Of a stretch of 64,000 nucleotides of DNA, positions 35,550-48,187 are shown one piece after another. Each line of letters starts with the position of its first letter. Position 1 is the first letter of the stretch. Source of the stretch: Lanius collurio (taxonomy: Eukaryota; Chordata; Aves; Passeriformes; Laniidae); the NCBI GenBank assembly GCA_020086605.1, contig JACBWW010000041.1:947109-1011108 (forward strand), written 5' to 3'. The notes under the pieces were generated by a model. The model saw only the letters and a program-made list of their open reading frames with translations. It was not told the origin of the DNA and searched no databases. A program made the translations under genes and the position numbers.

Positions 35550-38500
35550 CTAGGCGTGGTCGCCAGGATGGGTGTGGTCACAGAAGGGGGCGGGGCCGCC
35601 ATCCAGGCTGGCCTGGCGCACCACCCCGCGCGGGCGGGACGAGGGTCGTGACCTCGGCGAGGGATCCCCCACTTCCTCCACAGCCTTGAACACCTGAGGG
35701 GGGACAGCAGGGTCATCTCATGCCGCTGTCACCCTGCGGCCGCGACCCTCAGTCCACCCTGGCTGCTGCTCACCTCCCCGGCCAGGGGCTCCTCCAGCAG
35801 CTCAGGGGGCTCAGGGGTCTCCAGCAGGCTGATGCTCCGCATGACAGCACACAGGGAGATGCGGGGCCGCCGAGAGGCCCCCAGCAGCCCCCCGCCAGCT
35901 GCCTCCTCCTCAGAGGGCTGCGGGGACGCCAGCGGGGAGGACAGGGGGGACATGACACTCGTGTCCCTCACGGTGTCCTCCTCGGAGTGTGGCGTCTTCT
36001 CGGTCGCCCGAGGCTCCCACAGGCTGCTGTGCCGGCTGCCACAGACCTGTCAATCAGCGCCTGGCCACGCCCCCCGCTTGGAGCCATACCCACTTGGCAC
36101 GGTGGGGTTCCCATAGGCTCCTCCCCAACAAAATTCACACCTCCCTGAATAGGGTGTGGCCATAGAAGCCCCACCCACTCCACACACAAGGGTGTGGCCA
36201 CAACAGCCCCCACTCTTCTCATGTAGGCGTGTGGTTAGCCCAGGCCCCACCCATTTGGTCCCTCCCACTTATCCCCATTCACCTGCTCCTGCCCACACCT
36301 GCCCTCACCCCCTTGGCCCCACCCTGCTGTCCCCACCCTGTCCCCACCCACCTGGCACTCAGGATGCCTTGGTAGAAGTCGAGCTGGCGCATGAAGCCGG
36401 GGTTGGGCAGGATTCCGGGCCGGCAGTGCCGGACATGCCGCAGTGCCCGCTCCAGGGACCACCCAAATTCCTTCATGGCGTAGGCCAGCACCGTGGCGGC
36501 CGAGCGGCTCAGCCCCATCCGGCAGTGCACCAGTGCCCGGCCTCCTGCCGCCCTGTGGTACCCACCGCTGGCACCATGGCACGGGGGGGCACTCGGGGAC
36601 ACTGTGTCCGCAGGGCTCCCAGCATCCCAGTGTCCCCAAGGATCCCATGCCCCAGAGTCCCCCAGCTCTCAGTGCACCCCAGCACCTCATTCATTAAGAC
36701 CCCCTTCCCCATGTCCCCCTCTGCCCTGGCCCCACCTCCAGCCCCTGCCCCCTCTGTGCCCATGATGTTCCCCCGAGTCCCCCTGCTGTGCCCACTGACC
36801 GGACGCGGGAGAGGAAGAGGAAGGTGTCATTCCAGTGGGGCAGGAGCTCGGCCGCCTCCTCGTCGTACACCCGCACATTCATGTACGTGAACAGTGCTGG
36901 GAAGAAGTTGTCGATCTCCCGCGCCACATTCAGGATGTGGGTGACCCTGCAGTGACACGAGTGACACCCCAGTGGCACCCCATGATGACCCCATGACAGT
37001 GCCACCCCATGCTCACCTATTCTGCTGCAGTTCCTCCAGGTTGGCTGCATTCCACTCAGAGCCCTGTGTGGTGACAACGGTGAGGGGTGGGGACACTGCC
37101 ACGTGCCCCTCCTGCCCCACCCGCCCCGATGCCCACCAGGAAGAGGTGCGGGAAGATGCGGGAAGGCCGATCCATCTGTGCCAGCACCAGCAGCATCTCG
37201 TTGTCAATGAAATCCTTGTGCTCGGCCAGGCTGTGCCCCGTGCGCCGCTCCAGCTCCTCCCTCACCTGGGCACCGCCTCAGGTGAGGGATGGCCTTGCCC
37301 AGCCCCACCCATCCCCAGGATGCCCTTCCTGATGCCACCCACCTCCTTGGAGGTGATGTTCTCCAGGTCGGCAGTGGCCATCACATCCCGCAGCAACGCC
37401 CGCACCGCCTGCTCCGACAGCTCCAGCATCGCTGGCCTGCCATGGCCTTGTCACTGGTGCCACCTGCCCCACCCAGACCACGCCCTGCCAGCGATTGGCC
37501 AGCAGGCTGTGGGGCGTGGCAGGGGCGCGGCGGGGAGCTTACCGGAGGGGCGTGGGCGAGGCCGGGCGCACAGACTCGAGGTCAGCCATGGCCAGCCACT
37601 CGTTGAGGCAGCTCTGCTCCGAGCCCAGCGCCGCCGCGTAGCCGTGGGCCCAGGCCAGTGCAGGGCCGCCAGGGATGTGCCCGCCACGGGCAGCGTCCTC
37701 ACAGGCACGGTGCAGCTCCTGCAGCACGGCCCTGCCGCACAGCACCTGCCACCCCTGCACTGCCACTGCCACCCCAACAGCTGGGTCCCCCTCACTGGCT
37801 GTCCCCAGCATGTGGGTGCCACTCAGAGCCTCTCCAGTTCTATCCCCATGACTGTGCCCAGGTGCCCATGGTGGTGCCCATGATGATTCCCAAATCCCCA
37901 CTGCCCACATCCCTGTGTCCAGCATGGTGCCCATGTCCCTGTGCCCAGGATGGTGACAGCATCCCCTGTGCCCATGGCAGTTCCCAAATCCCCAGTCCCC
38001 AGGGTGGTGCCCACCCACCTTGTGCTCACCGTGCCACCCACACCCTCCATGCCCAGGGGCGTCCCCACGCCCCCAGTTACACCCAGGCCTCTCTCACCAC
38101 ATGGTCTGCACAGAGATGGGCTTGAAGATGCGGGTCTGTCCCCCTGATGTCACGCTGAACCCCCTGGGCACCGTGGGGACATGGATGGGTCAGAGCATGC
38201 ACCCCAACTCCTCTAAGCTTCTCCCTTTCTCAATATTCTGGCCTGCCCTTACCCATCGCCGTCGAGGAACACCTGGGTGTCGCTCCAGAGGGGCAGCACC
38301 ATGCCCAGGGTGCAGCGGGTGGCCCTGGGGTGGGCAGAGGTCAGGGGGTGCCAACGCCCCCCCAAGACCCCCCCTGCACCCCGCTCACCCCTCGTGGGCA
38401 AAATCCACTCCCAGCAGCACTGTCTCTGCCTCGGCTCCGTCCTCCTCCGGCCGCACCAGCAGAAGGTACCGCACCCGCCGCGGCCGTGCCGACTCCAGCC

Positions 38501-40296
38501 GCACCGCCTGCAGGAAAGGGGGCGATGGAGGGGGGATTTGTCCTTTCCCAGTGCTCCCAGTGCTCCCAGTACTCCCAGTGACCATGGAGAAGCATCAGGC
38601 TGGGCCATTTCCCCTCCTCATCTCATCCTATTCTATCCCTGTCCCCATTCCGTCTCACCCCCATCTTGTCCTCATCTTACAACATCCCCATTCCCATTCT
38701 ATTCCCATCCCATCCTATCATGTCCCCATGCTGTCCATATCCCACCCCCATTCCTTTTCCTCTCTCTGTTCCCATTCCCATTCTGTCTCATCCCAATCCT
38801 GTCCTGTGCTCTCCCCATGCTGTCCCCACCTTCATCCCATCCCCATCCACAGTGCAGCCCATCCTGTCCCATCCTGTCAATTTTCTCTCCCCACCTTGTC
38901 CCCATCTCCATCCTGCCCCCATTCCTGTCCCCATCCCATCCCCATGTTCCTGGAGCAGAGATCCGGGCCTCACCAGCCGGATGGCATCCTGGGGGCGCAG
39001 CAGCTGCATCATGAGGTGCAGGTGCTGCTCCTGCTGTCCTGGGGCCTGGCTGGGGGGCTTGGCTGGGGGAGGCTCGGCCGGGGGGGGCTCGGCCGGGGGG
39101 GGCTCCTCCGCAGGCAGCAGCAGTGCAGCCCCCTTGACCATGACGAAGCTCTGCCTGAGGGGCAGGAGGGTTCTGAGCACCCGGGGCACCTCCAGAGTGC
39201 TCCCCCAAGGTCGGGGGGGGCAACTGTGTCCCCTCCCCAGCCCAGGGCTTTGAAGCCCCCTCTCACCGTCGCTGCAGTCGGCTGCGTCTGGGAGCATCTT
39301 CCTCCTGCAGATTGGGAGGCAATTCCTGGGGGAAATGTGACCCCAGGACATGGATCAGACCCCACATGGTACCCTCAGCACAGATACCCCAGTCTGGTGA
39401 TTCTCTAACAACACCCACCCCCTCCAAATAGTGTGGTAGTGTGAGCCCCACGGCGGGGCATGGGGGCCCTTTGGGGGTCCCGCTCTGTGGGTTGAATCCT
39501 TGGGCATCCCCCTCGGGATGGTGAGGGGGGTCCTATCCCTGTGGCCCCCATCCCTGACTGGGTGGAAGTGCTGGAAGGGGAGGCCGAGAAAAGGCCCAGT
39601 GGTTACTGGAGGAGGAGGGGAGGGGGGCACTGGAGAACACTGGGACAGCAAAGGGACTGGGAGCGCTGGGGAAAGTGGGAGCAACTTGGGACAACCGCCC
39701 CCTCCCCTATCCACACCCCCATACTCCTTCCTTAACTACGGGAAAACCTCAGCCGGGAGCACGGGAAACTCCAAAGCTGGCTGAGGGCATCTCGGATCCC
39801 GGTAAACTCCCGGTAAAGCCCCATCGGAAGCGCCTGGGATAACCCTGCACTGGGAGCGACCGGAGCAACCTTCCCCTCTCCACCTCCGCGCTGGGATGGC
39901 CCGGGACAGCGGGACATTCCGCACCGGGACCTTTCGGAGCACCGGGAATCCCCGGGGCTCCGAGACAGCCCCGCACAGCCCGTACTCCCCACACCGGGAT
40001 CCCCCACGCTGGTCCATTCCCCCAGAACACCCGCACCCGCAAGAGCTCCGGGATCCCCCCGCGGTCCGTCCCGTAGCCCTGTACCGGGAGCCCCCGCGGC
40101 TCTGCGACCGCCCGTACTCCCCCGGGAGCCCCTGTGCCAGCCCGCACTGGAACCTCTCGGAGCTCCGGGACCCCCTGCCCATCCCCCGTGCCGTCCTCGC
40201 CGCGATGCCCTGGCCCGGCCTGGCCCGGCCCGGTGCCGCACTCACCGCGGGGCCCCCGGCGGAGCCCCCCGCCCGCCGCACCGTCACCAGCGCCAT
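35550..40296 (-). CDS. SSH3: Slingshot protein phosphatase 3
   Basis: Cofilin-type phosphatase that reactivates ADF/cofilin and so promotes actin turnover. Fourteen coding exons: 40246-40296, 39267-39325, 38974-39154, 38389-38507, 38253-38324, 38098-38163, 37543-37731, 37343-37436, 37137-37265, 37017-37063, 36800-36946, 36352-36552, 35774-36035, 35550-35693; 586 aa (human about 659). It starts [12 protein letters not shown] as in human. The SSH-N region has [19 protein letters not shown] and [19 protein letters not shown]; then a DEK-C-like stretch, and the dual-specificity domain [19 protein letters not shown] with catalytic HCRMGLSR, all key residues present. The tail keeps VMRSISLLE and VVRQASL. 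Shorter than human mainly in the tail. [16 protein letters not shown] repeat lies in exon 3. The last residues come from repeat DNA. Confidence 0.95.
38580..38950. repeat. CCCATCC/CCCATTCC simple repeat in an SSH3 intron
   Basis: Pyrimidine-rich imperfect units such as TGTCCCCATTCC and CCCATCCTATC fill the intron between exons 38389-38507 and 38974-39154. Confidence 0.7.
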
Positions 40297-41620
40297 GCCC
40301 CGCCGCGCCGCCCCCCCGCACCAGGAAGCGCCGCCGCTGCCCCGCCCGGACGGGAACGGGAACGGGAGCGGGAACGGGCACGGCCCCGGGCACGGCCTGG
40401 AAAGGCACGGCCCCCCCCGCCACGGAAACACGGCAGCCGGGACCCCCAGACCGCCCTCCGTCAGAATGGGACCTCCCCCGTGCCCTGGAGTCCCCTCGGG
40501 ACCCACTTCGGTGTGGGCAAGGCAGGATTGACACTCCAGCACTTGGGACACCCCCAGTTCCTCTGAAAGTGGGAGTCCCCCAGCACTTGGGACCCTCCCC
40601 AGAACGTGTGACGCCCTCCCCAGATCCCCAGAAACTGTGGACCCACCGAGGGTCACCGGTATCTAAAACATACCAGGTTTCATCCGGTTTCATCCAAGTG
40701 TCCCTGGCAGGTCACCCCCAAAGAACCCCTTGTCACCCCATGGGTCCCCAGCCAAATTCCCCCTCCCTGGACAGAGGTCTTTTCCCGAGTAATATAAACG
40801 AAATAAATCAATCCCTGGGCCAGGAATGGGGGCACAGGGCCAGATTTGGGGTGAGCTGAAGAGGAGCACCCCACCAGTGCCACCTGCACGCTTACTGGGT
40901 GAGCCCCATCACCTGAGCCCCACCCCATCTGCAGGATCCATCCCTTTTCCCAGGCTCCACCCGTGGAACACCCCACCCATCACTCCCCAGGCACAGACAC
41001 GTGTGTATATATATATATATGTATATGTATATGTATATGTACAGACATTCGGGGCCCCCCTGCCCCCCACTGCCCCAAAGGATGGGGCCTGGGAGTCCCC
41101 CAGTAGCCCCCCCAACACTGGAGTGCCTTAAAATAGGAATCACCCGCATCCCACAGGGATCCCCGGGTCCGTTCTGACCCCCATGGGGTCACGGTACAAC
41201 ACCGAAGAGGAAAGTGGTCCTTAGGGAGGGGTCCTGGGCATTGGGATGTCCCTGGAGGGGAGGGTCCCCAGGTGAGGGTCCCTGGGCTGAGGTTTGAGCC
41301 TGGCAGGAAAAGAGCCCTGGATTGGGGTTCCCGGGGGTAGGAGGATCCCTGGATCAAATTCCCCACTCTGGGGGCTGTGCCCACATCAGGGGGGTGCCCA
41401 TCATGGTGGAGCCACCCTGGCACCGCCTGCTCCCCAGGCGCTGGGGCGTCCTGGTGTGGGACAGTGCCCACACTGGGGTGTCCCCTGGGCGGGGTGTCCC
41501 TATCCCTGCAAGGGGTGTCCCCACGTGGAACATCCGTGTCCCTGCGTGGGGTGACCCCACATGGGACACCCCTGTCCCTGCGTGGGACGTCCCTGTGCCG
41601 GCATGGAGCGCCCCAGAGCG
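40297..41620. other. SSH3 promoter and ANKRD13D 3' flank
   Basis: A GC-rich promoter-like stretch (GGAACGGGAACGGGAGCGGG, 40340-40390) lies just upstream of SSH3. A dinucleotide array GTGTGTATATATATATATAT followed by GTATAT units lies at 40999-41042. From about 41220 to 41620 is the probable ANKRD13D 3' UTR with short GGGGTGTCCC repeats. No clear minus-strand AATAAA was found. Confidence 0.5.
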
Positions 41621-44600
41621 CTACTTCTCGGTGAGGGAGAGGCGCAGGATGCGCTGGAGCTCCTCGTCCTCTTCGCGCCGCCGCCGCTCCCGCTCCTCCT
41701 GCTCCCGCTCTGACAGCGCCATGGCCAGGCGCAGCTGCTCCGCGAAGCTGCTGTACCCGGGGGGGCCCGGGGGGCTCCCGCCGCCGGCTCCCGGGGGGCT
41801 GCCAGCGGCCGAGGGCTCGGCACTGGGCCCCGCCTGGAGCAGCATGCTCTCCTGCAGGGCCCTGGCGAGGGGACAGCAGCAGGGCCACACCCATGTCACA
41901 GGAGCCACTCCCATGTCACAGAAGCCACATCCCCTCTGGCACACCTGTGCCCCACCCCAGGTGACCACACCTCCTTCACAGCCCCATATTGGACTGGAGA
42001 GCCACGCTCTGTCCCACATGCTCTGCCCAGCTGCTCGCCACACCCACGGTTAGCCACGCCCATTATGACCACACCCTTTGGGCCACAAGAAGAAGCTTTG
42101 GGCAGCCACACCCTGACACCTTTAACCCCTGCCCGTCTGACTCCCATGGACCCTGTACCTGCCCTACCCTGACACCTTTAACCCCTGCCCCTCCCAGTCT
42201 GGCCTCGCCCAGGTGAAGTGGGTGTGGTTCCCCCAGGCCACGCCCCCACGGATGGGGTTCTGTGGATGGAACCTCACCTTTCCAGCTGCAGGTCCTCATC
42301 GTAGGGCGGTGGCTCCACACCAGGGCGAGTGTTGGTCAGTGCCTCCCAGATGGTCACCTGTGGGGCACGGCCAAACATGAGGGGTGCACCCAGGTGCATG
42401 TGGGGCGTGTCCATGTGAGGGGGCGTGGCCACACCTGGTCAGTCTCGGTGCCAGCATCCAGCAGGCTCTGCTGGATGGCGAACTGCAACAGGTCGTCGTC
42501 CTCATCCCGCAGGGGCTCGCTGCGCCCCGCGCCCAGCACCGTGTACCCTGCCGGCACCTCGAACACGCCTGCCTCCACTTCACATGGGAACGGCCATGCT
42601 GCTGCACACGGGGAGCTGTCAGCACCCTCGGGTGTCCCCATGGCACCCTGCATCTGTGGCACACTGCACCCACAGCACCCCATGACACCCCGCAGCTCCC
42701 CACAGCATGCTACAACACCCCACATCACCCCACTGCATGCCCGCCCCACTCTGCATGCAAAGAATCCTGGCACTCCCTGGTGCCAGGACACCTGTGGCCC
42801 TCCCAGCCTCACCTCTGGGCCCAGCGGGCTGGGTGCCAGGGCCGTGGGCTCCAGGGGGCTCCTGGGGGGCACAGATCCGCACAGAGCCCAGGGGCTGGTC
42901 ACACCCGCACAGGTTGCTGAAGGTGATGCGGGCGTTGAGCACGTGGAACAGGGGGATCTCTGTGGGTACAGCAGTCAATTAAGGCCCCAATGAAGCCCTA
43001 ATTAATCGCGCCCCAAATGAAGCTTTCCTTCTCACCGATTTTGACGGGGAAGCCGGGGGGCAGCTTGAGGGTGATGAAGTCACGCAGTTTAGCGAAATGG
43101 GCGTTGGAGATGGCCATGAGGTCGATGATGGGTGTCACCTGCTCCGCCAGCGACAGCGGGTGCTGCTCGCACAGCCACAGCGTCGCCTTGAACCTGCCCG
43201 GGCACCACTGTGAGCATGGGGACCCAGCGGGGCCACCGGCCACCAGCACTGTCCCAGGGCCCTGGCCACGCCCCCGGGGTATGGACACCCAGTGGCACGG
43301 CCCCGAGGACCCTGTCACCACCCCATGGGTCCTGATGTCCAGTGCCACTGTCCTGGGAGTCCATCATCACCTCACTGCCACTTCCTGGGACCCGGCACAA
43401 AGCCGGTGTCAAAGCCCCTGGGACGCCATCACCACCCCCTGGGCTCCTGTCACCCAGTGTCCTGTCCCTTGGGATCCTACCTCCACCCCCCATAAGTCCT
43501 GACATGCAGTGCCACATCTCCAGGACCCTTTCACCATCCCATAGGTCCTGATCCGGGGGTGATGGCCTCACCTCTGCACCTTGCTGGACATCTCGATGGG
43601 GCGCCCAATGTTGCGAGTCTCCAGGTCAAAGTGGGGATCGAAATACTCCTCAGGGGTGATGGCCGTGGGGTTGGTGGGGCTGGCAGCCTGCAGGACAGGT
43701 GCCTGTGGGGACACTAGCACCACTCAGCCCCCCCTGGAGACCCCCAGTTCCCCTAGGGACCCTTGGGATGGCCACTCACCCCGTTGTGGGTGCCGTGCTG
43801 CTGCGCGATACCCAGGAAAGAGTGGAAGGGGGTCTTGGAGCCTGGAGGGGAAAGGGAGGGGCAGGGGTGAGGTGTGGGCAGAGGGGAGGGGCCCCAGGGC
43901 TGGCACAGGTCACACCTCTCATGGGTGACACCACGCACACTGTCCCACGCCTGTCACATATCACACCCACAGTGTCCCACGCGTGACACGTGTGCCACCC
44001 AGGAAGGGTGGCATGTCCCCACTGTGTACAGGCTGACAGGGCTGTCACCTTTGCTGCGTGACTTGTCCTGGTCAGAGAGATGCTCCGTCCTGGTCTTGGT
44101 CACCAGCTCCACATTGCTGGCACTGTACACCTGGTGTGGGGACAACATCAGCCCTGCCCCACTCCAGGCTGTCCCCAGCGTCCCCCCCAGCTTTCGTGCT
44201 CACCTTGGCCTCGTAGCCACTGACCACCTCCATCTTCTCCGAGCGCCAGCCCCAGATCCCAGACTTGTTCCTGGGGGAGCGGGGAGGCCTCAAGTCACCC
44301 TCTTGCACCAGCGTTTTCTTCCCCTCTGCCCACACTTCCCCATTGCGTGGCCCCTTCCCACTGAGCGCTGCTCTTCCCAGCCCCTTCCCACCTCTCGAAG
44401 GCGATATTCCGGGTGTCCAAGTGTGTGGAGACGATGGGCGAGGTGAGCCGGCCGGCCACGTGCTCCTCGGTGGGCTGCATGGCTGCCAGCAGCAGCTCAG
44501 GCTCGTGCAGGGCCAGTGCCAGCGTCTCCGTGTACACCACCTGCTTGTCGTGGTCCACCTCCATCACCACGGCCCCCTCATCTGCGTGGGGACACCAGTG

Positions 44601-47206
44601 GGGTCAGTGCCCAGCCCCTCATGACACCCCCTGGCTGGGAGGTGGTTTGGAGGAATTGGGTACAAGGGGGACCCATCAAGAAGGAAGAATTGGGGTCCCC
44701 ATGGAGTGGCTATAGAAGATCTGGGGGAATTGGTGGTCCCTCGAGGGGACTGGGGTCCTTGGTACATGTACATGTAGGGGCTGAGGTGATCCTCTCAGCA
44801 AGGAGGAATTGGGGTGTCCATGGAGGCACTACAGAGGATCTGGGGAACTGGGGGTCCCTGGTAAATGTAAGGACTGAGGTGTTCCCCTCAGGATGGGGGA
44901 ACTGGAATCCCAGGGGGTCCCTCTAAGAGATCTGGGAGGTGCTTATGAGAGAATACTTATAGTGCAGGGGGCCTGGGGGATCCCCAGGGGAGTCCCTGTA
45001 GGGGATATGGGGTCTTTACAGGGGCACACTTAGAGTGCAGGGGCTCTGCGGCTCCGTACAGTGACCGGAAGGCCCCCAGGGAATCCAGACAGGTCCTTAC
45101 AGGGATGTACTTATGGTGCAGGGAGTATGGGGTGACTGAAGGGTCCTGGAGGACCACAGGGAGGGTTGGAGCTGACCTTCCCCCTTGAAGATGTAGCTGC
45201 GGCGGCCGCGCTGCCACGTCATGTGCTCGAAGCCCAGCAGGGTGGTGTCCACCCGCAGGCTCTCACCACGCTTCCACACACGGTACACGTCACTGGGACA
45301 CACCTTGGACACCAGGGGCACTGCGGGCACAGGGATCCCTCAGCTCTGCGGCCGGGGGGTCTCTGGGGACGTCCTTCCCCCGCCCAGCCCGGCCACGCTC
45401 ACCCCAGCTGGTGAACTCCCACTTCATCTCCACGTAGAAGTCGGATGCCTGGAAGGGATGAGGAGCATGGTGGGGAATGTGTGGGGTGTCTAGGGCTCCC
45501 TGCTGGGGTGACTGGGGAGGAGAGGTTTAGGGAGCAGGGACAGGGGTCCCTAATGGGGTCCTGGGTGGGGATCAGAGATAGTGGTGTCATTAGTGTAGGT
45601 CCCCAGGGAAGGATAAGCAGAGGGTCTCCAGGGAAAGAATGGGGTCAGTGGGGGCTTCTGGAGAGAACTGGGGGTCCCTTCTCAGACCACTGGGGAAGTG
45701 GGAAATCTGGGGAACAGTCTGTTGTGGTCCTGGGTGGGGATCAGGGCAATCTGGGCAAGTGGGGTTGGATAGGCAGGGTGGCCCTGGGGAAAGAGTGAGG
45801 CCATGGAAGAGACAGGGGGTCCTGGGAACACTTGGGGGGTCTCTGCTAGGGTAACTGGAAAGGTGGAGAGCCTTGAGCGAAGGGATGGGCATCCCTACTG
45901 GGGTCCTGGCAGAGTGAGGTGATGTGGGGGGTGTCCCTGGGGAGGTCTGGGGGTACAGTTCTGGGGGGCCATACCCGCCGCAGCTTGCTGAGCAGCTCGG
46001 GGATGCCGGCAAGGCGCCGTGTCGCACGCTGGTAGTCGCGGTACTGGAGCACCAGCTGCACCATCTCGGGGTCCCCCGTGCTCACCGCCTCCTGCAGCAC
46101 TGAGGACATGGGGCACCCTCAGCCAGGGTCACTTGCACCCCTGGATGGTGTCCCCAAGTCCCTGTGGTGGCCCCGTACCCGTCCATCCATTGGCGTTCTC
46201 CCGGCCCACGTTGGCGTTATGCCGCAGCAGCACCCGCACCGACTCCAGGTGGCCCAGGGACACGGCCAGCTCCAGAGGTGTCCGGCCACGTGGGTCTGTC
46301 AGCTCCACGTCATGCTGGAAGGGTGGCAGGGTCACTGTCCCCTCCCTGTGACACCCCAGTGCCCCCCTGCACCCTCTGTGCTCCCAAGGCCTGGTGCTCC
46401 CAGCCCCCTCTTGTCCCAGTGCTGCTAGCCCAATCCCAGAGCTTCCAGTTGTTTCCAGACCTTTGGTGCTACAGCCCCTTATTATCCCAGTGTCACCAGT
46501 CCTTCCAGTGCCACCAGTTCTTCCAGTGCTCCCAGTCCCCTGAGTCCTAGTCTCCTTTGGTACTCTCAGTCCCCATAGTACTCTCAGTCTTCTTCCAGTG
46601 CTCCCAGTCCCCCCAGGTGCTCCCCGTGGTGTCCCCCCCACCCGGTGCTGCCAGCTCCCCACGCTCCCAGTCTTTTCAGCCTCCCTTCAGTTCCCCCAGT
46701 GCCCCGTTCCCCCATCTCCCCCAGTGCTCCCAGTGCCTGTGTCCTCAGCCTTTCCTTAGTGCACTTAGCGTCCCTCCAGTACTCCCAGCGCCTCAAGGCT
46801 CCCCCGTCCCCGCAGTGTCCCCAGTCCCGCTCCCGCAGTGCTCCCAGTATCTCCCAGTGCTCCCAGTCCCCGCAGTGCTCCCGGTCCTCCCAGTCCTCCC
46901 AGCATCCCGCCCCCCCCCGCCCCGGCGCAGAGCTCTCCCGGTTTCCCTCAGCGCTCCCAGTCCTTTCCAGCATTCCCAGCGCTCCCAGTCCCCCCACCCC
47001 CGCGCTGCGGGCCCCGCCGTTCTCCTTCCCATCCCCTCCCGTTCCCGGTGCCGGTGCGTGGGGGGGTGCCCGCTGCCCGGCGCCGCTCCCGCTGCCGCTC
47101 CCAGCGCCGTTCCCACCGTCCCCGCGCGCAGGGCGCTGTCCAGCGCCTGGTGCCGGTTGTGCCAGACGAGCCGGTGCAGCGGGAAGGTGTCGGCGGGCCG
47201 GGCCAT
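41621..47206 (-). CDS. ANKRD13D: Ankyrin repeat domain-containing protein 13D
   Basis: Membrane-associated adaptor that binds Lys63-linked ubiquitin chains on activated receptors such as EGFR during endocytosis. Fifteen coding exons: 47117-47206, 46179-46314, 45975-46099, 45403-45448, 45177-45320, 44392-44581, 44204-44270, 44049-44130, 43780-43841, 43572-43702, 43036-43193, 42813-42959, 42435-42601, 42278-42357, 41621-41861; 621 aa (human about 605). Ankyrin repeats span about residues 10-110 ([20 protein letters not shown]). The central GPCR-chaperone-like domain includes [20 protein letters not shown]. The C terminus has four ubiquitin-interacting motifs: [48 protein letters not shown] and [16 protein letters not shown]. 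The start was chosen by alignment with human [15 protein letters not shown]; an out-of-frame ATG lies 11 bp upstream. Confidence 0.95.
44640..45170. repeat. Minisatellite in ANKRD13D intron 5
   Basis: Degenerate units around GATCTGGGGGAACTGGGGGT and GGTCCCTGGTACATGTA. A related GGGGATCAGGGTCTCC-type array occurs at about 45480-45880 in intron 3. Confidence 0.6.
46380..46990. repeat. CCCAGTGCTCCCAGT minisatellite in ANKRD13D intron 1
   Basis: A 9-15-bp motif (TCCCAGTGCTCCCAGTCCCC) recurs more than thirty times with pyrimidine-rich drift, filling most of the intron. Confidence 0.75.
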
Positions 47207-47229
47207 CCCGGCACCATGTCCCCGGGGCC

Positions 47230-47600
47230 GCCGGGGCGGACGGACCGGGCCGCAGCGCGGGGCCTGCCCGCAATGGCTGCGCGGGGGCGGCGGCGGCGCA
47301 GCGCGGCGGCGCGGGGCGGGGCCGCACCGGGCACCGGGAACAGGCAACGGCACCGGGAGCGGCGGATAGCAGCGGGAACGGGAAAAGGAAAAAAGCATCG
47401 GCACCTGGCGCGGGCACCGGCAAAGGGGACCAGGGAGGGGAACAGGCACCGGGGAGGGGAGTGGGAGCAGGCACTGGGAATGGCACCGGCACAGGGCACC
47501 GTGGTTTTGGGCACCGCCACTGGAGCAGCACCGGGAATGGGACTGGAACCGACACCGGACAATGCCCGAGGCTGCCCGTTCTCCCCCGCTCCCGCTAGGG
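47230..47600. repeat. GGCACCGGGAA-type repeat at the ANKRD13D promoter
   Basis: Directly upstream of the ANKRD13D start, after a CGGCGGCG-rich CpG stretch, imperfect GGCACCGGGAACGGG units of 12-20 bp run from about 47325 to 47560. They overlap where the promoter should be. Confidence 0.65.
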
Positions 47601-47734
47601 TTGACCCCAGGGACCTGTTAGCCCCCAGATGACCCCCGGTACCGGGGGCTGCCGTGTCCCGGGCTACCTGCCCCGTTTTATGTCATGACATCAGGGGGTA
47701 CCTGCTGCTCGGAACCATCGTGCACCCGGTCACG

Positions 47735-47812
47735 GATTTATCCCATCCCATCCCGTCCCATCCCGTTCCGTCCCGTCCCGTCCCGTCTCATCCCGTCCCG
47801 GACCTGCCGCTC
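47735..47812. repeat. TCCCG pentanucleotide array
   Basis: About fourteen consecutive TCCCR pentamers (TCCCATCCCATCCCGTCCCA and on). It lies between ANKRD13D and the GRK2 3' UTR. Confidence 0.85.
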
Positions 47813-48181
47813 CCCAGGAATGCCGGAGCACCGGCCCGGCTGCGCCGCGCCCCGACGCGCTGCCCGCAGGCTGGGTGCGGGCAGGAGAGGTGGCACCTGC
47901 ACTGCCTGGTGATTAGGGACAGCAGCCAAGATCATCCCTGGGGACAGCACAGCAACGAGGGACACGACCCCCGGCACCCCACGCTGACCCGGGACCCCCA
48001 TCCTGTGGGACTTCGGGATGCTCCGGAATGTCCCCAAAGTGCTGGTGTGTCCACAGGGGGACATTGAGGAAGCTCCCACACCACAGGAGTTGACAAGGAC
48101 TCCGTGCCACCCTCAGTGGGAATGGAGACATCTCTCCCCCCCTCACCAGTGAAGTGGAGCCGGATGATGTTTTTCTATCCT

Positions 48182-48187
48182 TTTATT
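48182..48187 (-). terminator. GRK2 poly(A) signal
   Basis: TTTATT on the plus strand gives AATAAA on the minus strand within ATAATAAAAGG, about 720 bp after the GRK2 stop codon. A CACACACACA microsatellite and a T-run lie in the implied 3' UTR (48170-48908). Confidence 0.6.

Noticed and set aside
36048..36056. SSH3 acceptor after TTGACAG
   Set aside because: That acceptor gives a wrong frame; the AG ending at 36036 gives [11 protein letters not shown], matching the human SRQSHVWEQ.
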